From positions 1 to 64,000 of the forward strand of contig JASKMD010000184.1 of NCBI GenBank assembly GCA_030144725.1: a DNA stretch of 64,000 bases. Direction: 5' to 3'. A model generated the notes under the pieces. It was not told the origin of the DNA. It made no database searches and saw only the letters and a program-made list of their open reading frames with translations. Positions 1 through 25,614 of the stretch are shown here, in pieces; the stretch's first letter is position 1, and every line of letters begins with the position of its first letter. The position numbers were made by a program, and so were the translations under genes. The stretch comes from Haematococcus lacustris (lineage: Eukaryota; Chlorophyta; Chlorophyceae; Chlamydomonadales; Haematococcaceae).

Positions 1-262
1 CCCCATCGCACTCCGGGTCGTCAGGGTGTTAGGCTCAAGGCGTTAACGTTACGTTAAACATTTGGTAATTGAGTTTTACTCGATTGTAATCGTTAATAGA
101 CCTCGTTTTAAGAATCGTTAACTGCAGCGACCTGGTGTATTAACAAAAGTGGTTGCCAACGAACACGTAACAGCCGGCCAACACCATCGCAGGTGACAAG
201 AAGCATCACATTGCGCGGCTTCGCCGCGCCTATAGAGCTTCGCCTACGTAAAACTCAATTAC

Positions 263-470
263 ACTAGATAATGGAGTCGCTAGGGTCGTTTCAGGTGGTT
301 AAAAAAGGCTCGGTCTCGGCCCTGGCGCGGGACAGCTCTCGACCTCAGCCAGCGGCCACGTCGCTACGCTCCGTGTCCGCTGGCTTCGGTCTCGAGCTGC
401 CCCGCGCCAGGGCCTCGACCTCGCCTTTTTAAACCGCCTAAAACGACCCGCGACACCATTATCTACTAAT
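263..470. repeat. 208-bp foldback (inverted-repeat) element
   Basis: The segment 263-360 is repeated in inverted orientation at about 371-470 with few mismatches, leaving a loop of roughly 10 bases. The outer ends read as an AGATAATGG-type motif and its complement. The arms carry the blocks GGCCCTGGCGCGGG and CCCGCGCCAGGGCC. No ORF lies inside. The style (AGATAATGG ends, palindromic CTCGG-rich core) resembles the palindromic units at 33.8-35.2 kb. It is probably a non-autonomous foldback or MITE-like repeat. Confidence 0.7.
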
Positions 471-739
471 TAAACCACGTTAACAGGCCCAAACATCAGG
501 ATGTTAACGTTAACAGTCGTGCCCTAGTGGGCATCGGTGGGCAGGTGTGGGGTGCGAGTGGGCAAGGGGGGCAGGAGGGGCTTCTTGCTTCGCTGCCAGG
601 TTGCCAACCCACCTCAACACCTCAGCACCTCCCTCGTCGGCCCAGCAGGCAACAAGTCTTGACGTAAAAGACAGCATGCTAGGACTATCACTGGGTGTAT
701 AAGGGTTGTAACTTAACATAACTTATCATAACCAGGTCC

Positions 740-985
740 CCTCACTAGGGGTGATGATTTGACTGCATGGGGTCATGTTCCCATGCACAGCGCATGGGCA
801 CCTTCCACCTACACTATTGCCTGACCCTTGTGACAGGTCCGGAGACCAAGATTAACATGACGAACATGCCTTGGGTGAACAGCCCTCTTGTCCCTCACTA
901 GGGCCTCTATTTGAGCCGGAACTAGCAGCCACTAGCAGCCACTAACTAGATCCGGCTCAAACAGTGTTATTGGGCTGTGTGAACA
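740..985. repeat. Dispersed repeat, copy 1, with 11-bp hairpin
   Basis: This segment shares several blocks with 58.89-59.13 kb: 'cctacactattgcctga', 'cttgtccctcact', 'agcagccactag' and a TTTGAGC...GCTCAAA frame. In this copy 910-920 (TTTGAGCCGGA) pairs perfectly with 951-961 (TCCGGCTCAAA) around a loop of repeated ACTAGCAGCC units. The second copy lies just downstream of the Fanzor-like ORF, so this may be a solo end of the same mobile family. Confidence 0.55.
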
Positions 986-1231
986 GCCTCACTGCCGCTC
1001 TTATGCCAGCCCAGCTATTCAGCTCACCCAGCTATCAGTCTACTCCCTGCAGCCAGGTGCGCCAGGCACCAGCCCATGAAGCTACCAATATAAACCCCTA
1101 CCCCACCCACCCACCCCCCCACCATCACCCCTTGTGTACTCCCCCCCTGCCCCACCCCCCCACCCCCCCACCCCACGCCCTGGCCCCTCCCCCCCCTCAT
1201 CACCCGCCAAGACACCACGACTCTGACCCGC

Positions 1232-12275
<11,044 letters not shown>

Positions 12276-12288
12276 GTGCTCTGCCTGA

Positions 12289-12333
12289 CGCGAAATCGCA
12301 CTGCCTGACAACAACTGGCAGTGCGATTTCGCG
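12289..12333. promoter_or_regulatory. Perfect 17-bp inverted repeat in divergent intergenic region
   Basis: 12289-12305 (CGCGAAATCGCACTGCC) is exactly complementary to 12317-12333, with an 11-base loop. It lies about 14 bases upstream of the chosen VSR start codon (12275, minus) and upstream of the nucleotide-sugar transporter on the plus strand. It is therefore in the shared 5' region of both genes. It could be a binding site, a 5'-UTR hairpin of the VSR message, or a small foldback insertion. Confidence 0.6.
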
Positions 12334-12692
12334 AGAGAGCATGTGTGACGGACAAATTAACGAGGCTTGGGCTTGCCAATTTTGCCCACAGCTGCCTGCT
12401 GGCTACTTGGTGTCCACAGCGGGGGTGACCAATTGCAAGAGCAGTACTTCGGTTGGACCGCGGCGTATTGCGGATGAAGCGCTTGGCCAATGGCCGCAAA
12501 TCGATATGTGACTGACCCGCGGTTGCATCGCCGAGTGTCAACAGAGAAACCCCCCCAACACCTGTCCATCGGCATGTCAGATGGTCTGCAGGTCCCTGGC
12601 ACGCCCCAGGTGCCAACTAGACCTGTGCTTACCAGTCAAACACGGCTCCCCCAGTAGCTGGTGCTCAGACAGCAAAGCACCTGAGCGCAGGT

Positions 12693-13759
12693 TGCGCATG
12701 CCTATGCACTGGCCCCGCCAGAGAAGAAGATTGCAAGCCAGAGCCTCAAGATACTCCTTGTCACCATGGATTGCCTATTCCTAGGTGCCGCTTGCAAGCC
12801 GCTACAGGGCCAATGCCTTGTCCGCAGCCAGACCTGGCAGCCCACCTTGCTTTGCTCCCAGGGTTGCAGCCGGTGCTGGTGCACCTGTCTAAGAACAGCG
12901 AGGGCCAGTACTCCTTCACCCCGCTGGCCATCAACTTTCTCACAGAGCTGGCTAAGACCACCTTTGCCCTCATTACCCTGCTGGCACTGGTGGGTGGGAC
13001 TTAGCAGCGGAGCAGGGCAAGACAGGGCAGTGAGCCACTGCACAATGAGCCTAAGCTGGCACAGGGGCAGATCAAAGCAGGGCAGAGCAGTGTCAGGCAG
13101 GGCTAGGCTGTACAGGTCAAAACAGGTCTAAGCTGGCATAGAGAAAGGCAGGTCAAAGCAGGGTAAATCAGGTCAGGGCAGAGCAGGGCAGGGCAGGACA
13201 GGGCAGGGAGAGCAGGGCAAAGCAAGCGTTCCTGTCACAACCCACAGGGCGACTAGCAGACTGGGAGCAGCCACAGCTTCTTGCTCTGGCAGCAGGGGAC
13301 AGAGAGGTGCAGCAAGTGTCGTGATCATGCAGCCACAGTGCATGGCAGCACCCAGTGGGCTGGGGAGGTCAGGGAGGGTGAGCAGGGTGGGGTTGGAGGT
13401 GACGCCTTGGCTACTCCAGCATCTGGAGCTGCATCCCAGTCCGCCAGCATCCCAGCATCTGGAGCTTCCAGTGTGACCTCCACAGCTGAAGGGATGTGTG
13501 GGATAGAGGAAGCTCACTGAAGCATGCGGTACTGGAGTGCCTGTGCTGACCCCTCGGGCCAGGCCTCCTGGCCATGGCTACACAGCTGCATGGCTACACC
13601 TGGAGTAAGGGGAGGGCTGGGAGAGAGCAGGGCCAACCCAGCTGGGTGTCAGACATGCCTACAGGAGGGTAGCGCTGCCCCTACAGCCCCTGCAGCCCCT
13701 GCTGCCTCTGCCTCCTCCTAGAGCTCCTGCTGCCCCTGCCCCAACCCCCACTACCCCTA

Positions 13760-13807
<48 letters not shown>

Positions 13808-16442
13808 TGCTACAGGGCACAGGTCGTCCCGGGGTGCCCATGTACCGCTCCCTGCGCTCCTTCCTGGTAGACGCCCACCACAACCGGCTGCTGGCAGTGC
13901 CTGCCCTGCTGTACGCGGTCAACAACTCACTCAAGTTCTCCATGCAGGTGCCAGGCCAGGGCCAGGGCCAAGCTAGGGCCAGGGCCAGGCCAGGAGCCGC
14001 GGTCACAATGCCTAGGACAGTGACAGGGACAGGACCAGGGCCAGGCAGGAGCCACGGCTGCAAAGCCACCGGGCAGTTAGCTGACCAGGCACTGCCGCAG
14101 CTACTGGCTTTGTCAGGAAGGGCAGGCAGTGCTGCTGCTGTGGTCACCATCCAGGCAGGCCCCCTGCCCCTGCTGCTCTGCTGCAGCTGTTCTTCAAGCC
14201 CACCACCACCAAGATGCTAGGCAACCTCAAGATCTTCACCATCGCACTGCTCATGCGCTTCATCCTGAAACGTGGGTCGTACCAGGCGGGCTGTGCTGGG
14301 TAGGCACTGGCTGGATAGACGCTGATAGGTGTGGCAGGGTGGCAAGGAGGAGCAGGGCATGACAAGATGCAGTAGGGCAGAGTTTGCAAGGCAGGGAAGG
14401 GCAAGGCAGAGCAGGGAAGGGAAGGGAAGGGCTACACAGGGAAGGGAAGGACAAGGTAGGAAATGTTTAGGGGCAGAGTGTACACATCCCAACGTACCCA
14501 ACACAGCACAAGCCCACTACACACAACAGCCCTCTCCCCCACCCAACTTGCAACCAACCAGCCAACCAACTATGCAACCTTATGTGTGGCAGGGCGGGCT
14601 AGGAGGGACAGGGCCAGACATGACACAGTGGAAGGCAGAGTATGCAGGGCAGGGCAAGGCTGAGCAGGACAGACCAACCCCCACCTCAACCACGCCACCC
14701 CAGCCCGCTTCCCAGCCCCCTACCCAGCCCCGCCACCTGCCCACCTCCACCTCCTCCACCTCCTCCTCCTCCTCCTCCTCCTCCTCACTGAGCCTCAGGC
14801 CACTTCAACCTGGTCCAGTGGGAGGCGCTCTTCCTGCTGGTTGCGGGCATCACCGTGAACCAGCTGTCCCGCAGCTGCCCACTGCCCGGGGCACCGGAGG
14901 AGCTGCTGCCGCCGCTGCTGCCGGCAGTGCTGTGCACGCTGGGCAGCGTGACTGTGCCCAGTGCCGCCTCCGTCTACAACGAGTTTGCGCTCAAGCAGCA
15001 CATGGACACCAGCGTGCACCTCCAGGTTAGGGGGCGGCTGAAGAGGGGCAGGGGCAGAGGGGAGGGGCAGGAGGGGGCCGAGGGGCAGGAGGAGGGCGAA
15101 GAGCAGGAGGAGGGTGAGGGGCTGGGGATAGGCGAGGGGCTGGGAATGGGAGAGGGGCTGGGAATGGGAGGGGCAGGGACAGAGGTGAGGGGCAGGAGGA
15201 CGGCGGGGGCCTCATGATGGGAGGGGCAAGGGGAAGGCAAGGGCAAAGGGAAGGAGGGCAGAGGAAGGAGAGGGCACAAGGCAAGGGAGGGAGGCAGGCT
15301 GAGGGGACAGGGCGCTGGGTACAGCCTAGGCCAACGCGGATGTGTTGGAGGGCAGTGGCCTCCTCAGTGGGACCTTATGAGGAGGGAAGTGGTGCAAGAG
15401 CCAGCAGCCTGCTCCATCCACAACGCCACAGGAAGCCCAGCCCAGCCCTGGCTACTCGAATGTCCTGCCTGTTGACCAATCGGCCTTGCCTGCCCAGCTG
15501 CCTGCCTGCCTGCCTGCCTACCTACTTGCTGCCTGCCTGCCTGCCCCCAGAACTTCTTCCTGTACTTCTTTGGCATGGTGTTCAACCTGGGGGCGGTGCT
15601 GGCGGTGGGGTTGTTCCGTGAGGACGGCGTGGTGGGCATGTTCCAGGGCCAGTCACGCGTCACACTGGGCCTCATCATCAACAACGCAGCCCAGGTGAGG
15701 AGCTCCCCACTCCCCCTCACCTCCCAACCCCCTTTCACCTCCCAACCCCCTTTCACCTCCCAACCCCCTTTCACCTCCCAACCCCCCTTTCACCTCCCAA
15801 CCCCCCTTTTCACTTCCCAACCCCCCTTTTCACTTCCCAACCCCCCTTCATCTCCCAACCCCCTTTCACCTCCCAACCCCCCTCCACCCTTGCATGCCCC
15901 GACACAGTCCCAGTCATTGTCAGCAGTCTAGCCTCTGACCATGCCAGGCTTCCCAAGGCTGTTCTATCCCCTCTTCCCCTCCTTCTTCCCTTACTGCCAG
16001 CCCCCGCACCAGCCCCTCCCTTTACTTCCCTCCCCTCAACCCCCCTCACCAGCCCCCACAGAAGGCCACCCCCCACTCAGGGACAGGCCAGGCTACAGCC
16101 AGCACAGCCCTTACAGTCACCAACACAGGCGCAGCGGGCACAGGCAGTGGCACTATGCCCGGCATGCCGTGCTGGTAGGGGTTGCAGCCAGAGCAGCAGT
16201 GCTGCCTGCCATCCCTTGCAGGGCATCCTGGCATCCTTCTTCTACAAGGTCAGTGGGCAGGGCAGGGGGCAGGCAAGGGACGGGCGCTTGGGGTGGGGTG
16301 GGGTGGGGTGGGGTGGGGTAGGGTGGGGTGGAGTGAAGGATTGGGGGTGCGATGCTTTGGCAACCATGCATCAGCTGATGCTCCAGGAGGGGGCTGCAGC
16401 CAGGGTGGCTTCAAGGCAGTGCATGCTGAGCAGACAGCGGCT

Positions 16443-16482
<40 letters not shown>

Positions 16483-18037
16483 GTCCTGCATGCAGCCCAG
16501 TGCAGCCCAGTGCAGCCAGCCTCAGCCTTGGTGCCCTGCACAGGGGCCAGTGCACTCACCCGGCACCCAGCCTAGTAGCTCAGTGCACACAGCAGTGGCG
16601 TCAAATGATGATTCCAACCTTGGCGACCCTGGCCACTGCACAGAGCAGTGCCTGTCTCGCCAGTGCACACAGCAGTGGTGTCAAAGGATGAGAGCTGGGC
16701 ATGGTGTGTGCAACACACAGTTTGCAGATACCATCCTGAAGAAGTACTCCTCCACCATCGCAACCATCTTCACCGCCATCATGAGCTTCCTGCTCTTCAG
16801 CCACCCCATCACCGTCAACTTTGGGCTGGGCGTGGCTATCGTATTCATATCCATGCACCAGGTGGGCAGCAGGGGGCAGACCTTTAGGGGGCCAGGGGGG
16901 CAGAGCAGAACAACGCTAAGTAATGAAGACGCCATGCCATGGTCACGGTGAATGGTGACCAGTGATGGGTAATACACAATACGTTGTATTGATACCAATA
17001 CGTACCTTTTGTATAATACAGAAATACATGTTGTATCAATAAACAAAAAGGGTTTTTTCTTGTATTTTTTTGTATTGCCTGTATCAATACACGTTTTACC
17101 CATCACTGATGGTGACTAGGGGTAAGTGGGGTGGAGGGGGCCACCCGTCAACTGCATAAAGGCGTTCCCTGCGGCCTGTTGGTTGTGCAAAAGCCAACGG
17201 TCAACGGCAGGTAAACCGCAAAGCATCAAAAACATTGCACCGGCTTTGCTCCTTAGAAGCAACATTTGCTTTGTTCACCATCAACAAATGTAGCCTGCCC
17301 AAAGCGCTGTGCTGAAGGGTCATATGCCAGCCTGGCATGTTTGATTTCACATGCAAGCTTTCTCATGCCCATTACTCTTCTGCAGGCACCCATGCACTAG
17401 GTGTTACCCAGAACATGTATTTGATTCCTCATAACTGGAAGTGATGCAGCAACAACACACGTCCCCCACCCCAGCCACCCCCCCCAACTCCCACATCCCC
17501 CCACTTGAACCCATCCCCCAATCCCCCACCCCTACCATGCCCCCTACCCTGCAGTTTTTCACCTTTGGCGAAAAGAAGCAGCCCAAGAGCAGCAGCCTAG
17601 CCGCCACCGCCGCAGCAGGCGGTGAGCGCGCCCCCAAGGCCGGTCGCCTGATCTACTCCCCCTCCCTCGAGCACATCTCCCTGGCCCCTCACACCACGCC
17701 GGTCGGTCACACCCACCTGCCTCCCGGCAAGCTGTTCCAGGAGGAGGGGGAGGCAGACCTGCTGCCCACCAGCCCCACCATCAACTACTCGATCAGGGAG
17801 ACACGCAGCCTGAGGTCTGGGTCAGCAGGGGGGGGCGGGGGGGCGGGGCTGGGGGGCAGCCTGGGTGCCAAGGGAGCCAGCGGCCTCTCTAGCTGGGCCA
17901 TGGGGGGGGTGCCTGAGTACCAACAGCAGCAGCAGCAGCAGCAGCAGCAGGGGGGGAGGATGAGCGCAAGTGGCGGCCTGTCAGGGGGGGTGGGGCAGGC
18001 CACGGACCCGGTGAGGAGGTCGCTGCTGCCCAGATAA
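12693..18037 (+). CDS. Nucleotide-sugar transporter (CMP-sialic acid/UDP-sugar type, SLC35A-like)
   Basis: A multi-pass Golgi/ER antiporter exchanging a nucleotide sugar for the nucleoside monophosphate. Exons: ~12693-12784, 12862-12989, 13816-13947, 14187-14271, 14799-15025, 15551-15694, 16222-16248, 16721-16861, 17555-18037. Phases agree at every junction from exon 1 onward. Family landmarks: [166 protein letters not shown]. These match the plant CMP-sialic-acid-transporter-like family. The last exon adds a long hydrophilic tail (about 155 codons) with a polyglutamine run at about 17930-17950. The first ATG is not resolved: exon 1 is open back to an in-frame TGA near 12682, so either an upstream exon carries the start or the ATG at 12768 is used. 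Substrate cannot be told from sequence. Confidence 0.92.
13762..13810 (+). repeat. (CTG)n run abutting a splice acceptor
   Basis: About a dozen CTG units end in CTGTTGCTGCTACAG, the acceptor of transporter exon 3 (13816). The repeat therefore occupies the polypyrimidine-tract position of this intron. Confidence 0.85.
15700..15895 (+). repeat. Minisatellite in transporter intron, ~18-22-bp units
   Basis: Tandem 'ttcacctcccaacccccc' units immediately follow the donor of exon 6 (15694). A decayed piece of the same intron recurs near 19865-19900. Confidence 0.85.
16290..16335 (+). repeat. (GGGGT)n array with G4 potential
   Basis: Pentanucleotide GGGGT units in the transporter intron after exon 7. 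A similar GGGGT array is at about 4434-4463 in a VSR intron. The runs of four G could form quadruplexes (inference). Confidence 0.75.
16960..17108. mobile_element. 149-bp hAT-type MITE with 8-bp target-site duplication
   Basis: The ends are CAGTGATGGGTAA and TTACCCATCACTG, a perfect 13-bp terminal inverted repeat that begins CAGTG as in hAT transposons. It is flanked by exact 8-bp direct repeats ATGGTGAC (16952-16959 and 17109-17116), the size hAT elements generate. The interior is AT-rich with TTGTAT repeats and has no ORF. It lies in the last intron of the nucleotide-sugar transporter. Confidence 0.93.
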
Positions 18038-20400
18038 CCCAAAGAGCAGGGGCCTCCCTGCGGTTGAAGATGAAGGAGACTAGGCCATGACTCCATGAGA
18101 GCATGCGTCAAAGAGGAGAGGGCAGAGGGGGCCATGACTCCATGAGAGCATGAGTCCATGAGAGCATGCAGCAAAGGAAGAGCAGGGGGCTCCAAGCGTC
18201 CCCATAGGGCTGTCACACAGGGTTTCACCAAATGACCCACAGCGAGGCTCCTGTACTCAGTGCTATGCTCAGTTGGCTGCCAGAACTTGTTCACCCACTC
18301 ACCCTTGGGCACAGCCCCTGTCACACCCGCCTGTTGCCCCTGCCAGATGGGAGGCAGCCGACCCCAATGCTATGGGAGGCAGCCGACCCCTACACCCCTA
18401 CACCGCTACACCTCCCCATACACCTCCCCATACGCTACACCTCCCCATCCCGTAGGCTTAGCTTCCCGCCCCTGGTGGTGTGGGCCCCGCCTGGAGCAGA
18501 CAGCTGAGCCTGGACCCTGAAGCAGAAGCTGGATCTCTGGCCCTGGCTGCATCTCTGACCTGGGCCTGGCCCTTAGCCTGGACCTGGGCCTGGGCTTGCA
18601 CCGCGGCCTTGACCCCTGACCCCTCAGCCACGTGCCGAAGCTTTGACCTCTGAGATATGGGGTCTTGACAGTTCCCAGCATTTCTTAGGCCCCCACCCCT
18701 GAGGCCTTGTCAGCCTGGAGCTGACGGATGCATAGACCTGGCAGCCCACCTTGCTTTCCCCACAGGGTTGCAGCCGGTGCTGGTGCACCTGTCTAAGAAT
18801 GGCGAGGGCCAGTACTCCTTCACCCCGCGGCCCACCAGCACTCTCACGGAGCTGGCTAAGACCACCTTTGCCCTCATTACCCTGCTGGCACTGGTGGGTG
18901 GGACTCAGCAGCGGAGCAGGGCAAGACAGCGCAGTGAGCCACTGCACAGTAAGCCTGAGCTGGCACAGGGGCAGATCAAAGCAGGGCAGAGCAGTGTCAG
19001 GGCTGGACAGGTCACGTACGGCAGAGTTTGCAAGGCAGGGAAGGTAAGGGCAAGGCAGAGAGGGGCATCTAGCCTTGATCAGTCCCCCTCCCACTGCGCC
19101 GTGTGAGACGCAGTGACGGGGTATGTGCAGCAGCAGCAGCAGCCACAACACTGGGTAACCTCCTGAGTTAGGGTGTGGAGGGCGGTGGGTGTCACACATG
19201 CAAATTCAGAACAGCATTCGCCAGAGTTTCGGCTTGGAGGGTGTGGAGGGCGGAGGTGTACTAGGCTGCAGCCGTGTGTTGGGGCAGCAATGCATGCAGC
19301 AGGTTAGGGGCGGAGGTACCCCGTGGCTTCCTTCACAGCCAGGCAGTCGGTGTCATTGCTGTACCCCTGCTTCTCCTGGATTCCCACAGACTCGAGCCTA
19401 CCCCTCTTGACCTCTCCTCAACCCCTGCTGCTTCTCCGCAACGCCTAGCGATGTACAAGTAACCGCCCTATCAGACTGCAGGCCACGTCACTGACACATG
19501 CACGGGCGGATGCATACGGTGGCCGCCTTGTTCGTTGTTGCTGCTACTGCTGCTGGTGCCTTGCACCGCTTTAAGCCGTCAGCCGTCAGGCAGCTTGTCC
19601 TTGCCTAGCGCTCCGCAAGCTCAATAGATGCCCGGTGTCTTGAGGCAGCCCGTTGCCAATTCAGGCAATTACTCACAATAGCCTATCACCATCGCAAGGC
19701 GCGCAGCGGTCAGTGGGAGGCAGAAGCCGTGTCGTTGGTTTGCTGCCTCACGCCTGGTGCATTGAACTAGGACTCTTTTTGACGCAAATTGTGAGTAAAG
19801 CAAGCCTGGTCCCCCCCAGCGGCCGTCGCAGCAGCTGCAGCCGAGTATCATCATCAACAACTCAGCCCCCCGTCACCTCCCAACCCCTTCCACCCTTCCG
19901 TGCCCGGACTCAGTCCCCGTCAATGGTTAACAGTCAAATCTTGACATCACAGTCCGAGCCATGACGGTTGCCAGCTTCAGCGGTACGAGCCATGGTCACA
20001 AGCAAGATGTTATCACTCATTCACACATGCATGCACACGAAAGCAGACACCTGACTATTGAATGGGGGACCTGGACGGGGGAAGTATGGCAGGGGCACTT
20101 GGTATGTTGGGAAGCAACAAATGGGTCCGAGTGTACACCTCCTTGAAAAGACAATGGTCCAGCAAAACATGAGAAGGGATCATATGTACGCATGGGTCTA
20201 TGTATAGGTCATGTGTCATCCATGTGTCATGCATGCATCCGTGACTGTACATGTGTGGGTCGGGCAAACGCTACGCTGCGGCGCAGGCAGCTACACACGG
20301 CAAGCTATCCATACTCATGAAAGTCACGCCCATACGCTTGGCAGCGCTGCATCGCTGGTACCGATGTTCGCTCATTCGGCTGCAACTTGCCATCGATGCG
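18038..20400. other. Intergenic between transporter and Nudix gene
   Basis: Apart from the partial transporter copy at 18733-19950, I recognise nothing here. The stretch 18.04-18.7 kb is the transporter 3' region and contains short direct repeats such as 'atgactccatgagagcatg' (18087-18170) and 'acacctccccatac' (about 18410-18445). Confidence 0.5.
18733..19950 (+). pseudogene. Decayed partial copy of the nucleotide-sugar transporter
   Basis: 18733-19005 is strongly similar to 12829-13105: intron end, exon 2 ([11 protein letters not shown]...[17 protein letters not shown]) and the start of the next intron. Within the exon, LAINF of the functional copy is RPTST here. 19020-19060 resembles intron sequence near 14365-14410. 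19835-19940 resembles the end of exon 6 (IINNSAP against IINNAAQ) and its following minisatellite intron near 15675-15935. The order matches the parent gene but most exons are missing. I read it as a tandem partial duplication that has been deleted and diverged. Confidence 0.8.
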
Positions 20401-24095
<3,695 letters not shown>

Positions 24096-25614
24096 ACGTT
24101 TTCAACGCTAGGACCTTACAGCCCTCAAGCAAAAGTTGTAAGCAAACACGGGCCGCGAACACATTATTGTATAGCTACTGCTGTTGTGCCTCGGGGCCGC
24201 CGAGAGCATCAGGGTGATGTAGCCTGGTGGTTCCCCCCAGGGCCCGGGAAGGACTGAGGTGCGGGGAAGGGGGGGGGGAGCTGCGGCACCTACTGTCCTT
24301 GGAGTGCAATTGAGGGCATTGCCAGGCACATGTAGGGGGGAGATGATGACCTCTCTACTTAGTTGAGCACATTTACCTGCCCTGGCCACTAGCACATTCA
24401 TTTATTCATTCATTCAGCTCTTAAGGCTCTCACAAGCATGTCTGCACATGCTTTGTCAGGCAGTCATGTAGTTCATAGTGCTGGTGGCATTGATGGGTGT
24501 GGAGCATGTGCCAGCCGCAGCCCAGATCCCTATGCCTTCACCCCAGCAGCTAGTCAGCACTGAACTCCTGGGCAGGGATGGGCGGCTGAGACAGGGAGCT
24601 GAGGCAGCGCAGCCTGCGAAGAGGGTGGCAGGGCAGCAGTGGCAAGGGGAAAAGCAGCCGAGGCCCAGCGCCCAGTGGCACCCTTGGCCTGGTCCCCCTT
24701 GCTGGGCTGGAGCTTCAGCTAGCAGCAGACGCAGCGCCCTCCCTAGCCGCCCACTTGCAGGCGGTATGATGCGGGTTCAGAATGCAAACCAGGTACCTGA
24801 CCTAAGCCCGCAATGCCTATCAAATCGACTCAGTTCACCAGGCTCCGGTGGGGTCCCTGCCAAGGGGAGTTCGCCCTCAACCTATCATTGCTGGCTGCCT
24901 CGATGAACCTCCTCCTGAAACCAGCATACCTCCTGAAAGCAGCATACTGCAGCCAGCAGCAGCAACATGGCGAGAGCTGCATAATGGCAGCAGCAGGAGG
25001 CAAGCAGCTGACCTCCAGCCCCTGTAGCCTGGCTGACCTTCAGAGGGGTTCACCAGGATATCACAGCTGGTGGTGGTTATGCGACGAGTCAGCGAGTGAC
25101 ATGTACCGCCATTACTGCTGCTGCTGCTGCTACCGCTGCTGTGACATATGGCCTGGCTCACTGACCCTGTGTCACTGTCATGACAGGCTGCGAGTATGCA
25201 CCTGCCATCATATTATTCTGTGCCTAGAACCCGTACGTGCTGCCACCTCCTCTGAATTTTCTGAATCCTCTGAAAATCCTGCTCAGGGTGCACATTGCCC
25301 TCAACTTATTGAGCAAGACGATGCCACAATTGTCCTGTGCTGCAGCACCACAGCAAGCAGGCGCCCAGAATGCAGGCTGGTATTCCGGGGATACACATGA
25401 GACTGAAATGCCTGCTGGGGGGCGGGGTCAGCAAATGAGCGTCAGTAGAGCACGCCCAACTGCTTATATAGCATGCCTATACAGAAGTATACAGACGTTT
25501 CGAGACGGTTCCTGCTGTTTGACGATTTGAAAAGCATGAGAAGGTGCCGCAAGCTACTTTATCCAGTGCGGTCGCTCCGAGCCGGGTGATAAAGTCACTG
25601 CTGTACTAGACGCT
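24096..25614. other. Intergenic between Nudix gene and next plus-strand gene
   Basis: Apart from the Nudix fragment at 25020-25075, I see no supportable gene. An open frame at 24478-24906 (+) is Pro/Gln/Ala-rich with no family I recognise, and I do not call it. Trinucleotide CTG clusters occur near 25115-25142. Confidence 0.4.
25020..25075 (-). pseudogene. Fragment of Nudix exon (ILVNPSE segment)
   Basis: On the minus strand this reads ...DILVNPSEGQPG, matching the end of the Nudix exon at 21260-21185 (YEILVNPSE) and its donor region. Nucleotides 'cagaggggttcaccaggatatcacagct' parallel 'ctgaggggttgaccaggatctcatagct' at 21185-21212. No other Nudix exon is nearby in order, so it is a short duplicated fragment upstream of the gene. 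Confidence 0.6.

Larger units (their letters stand above)
1..1231. other. Intergenic / repeat-rich left edge
   Basis: I see no supportable gene here. It holds the foldback at 263-470 and, at 740-985, a segment shared with 58.89-59.13 kb (see the separate repeat entry). The remainder is AT-richer than the genes to the right and lies downstream of the VSR stop codon on the minus strand. Confidence 0.5.
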
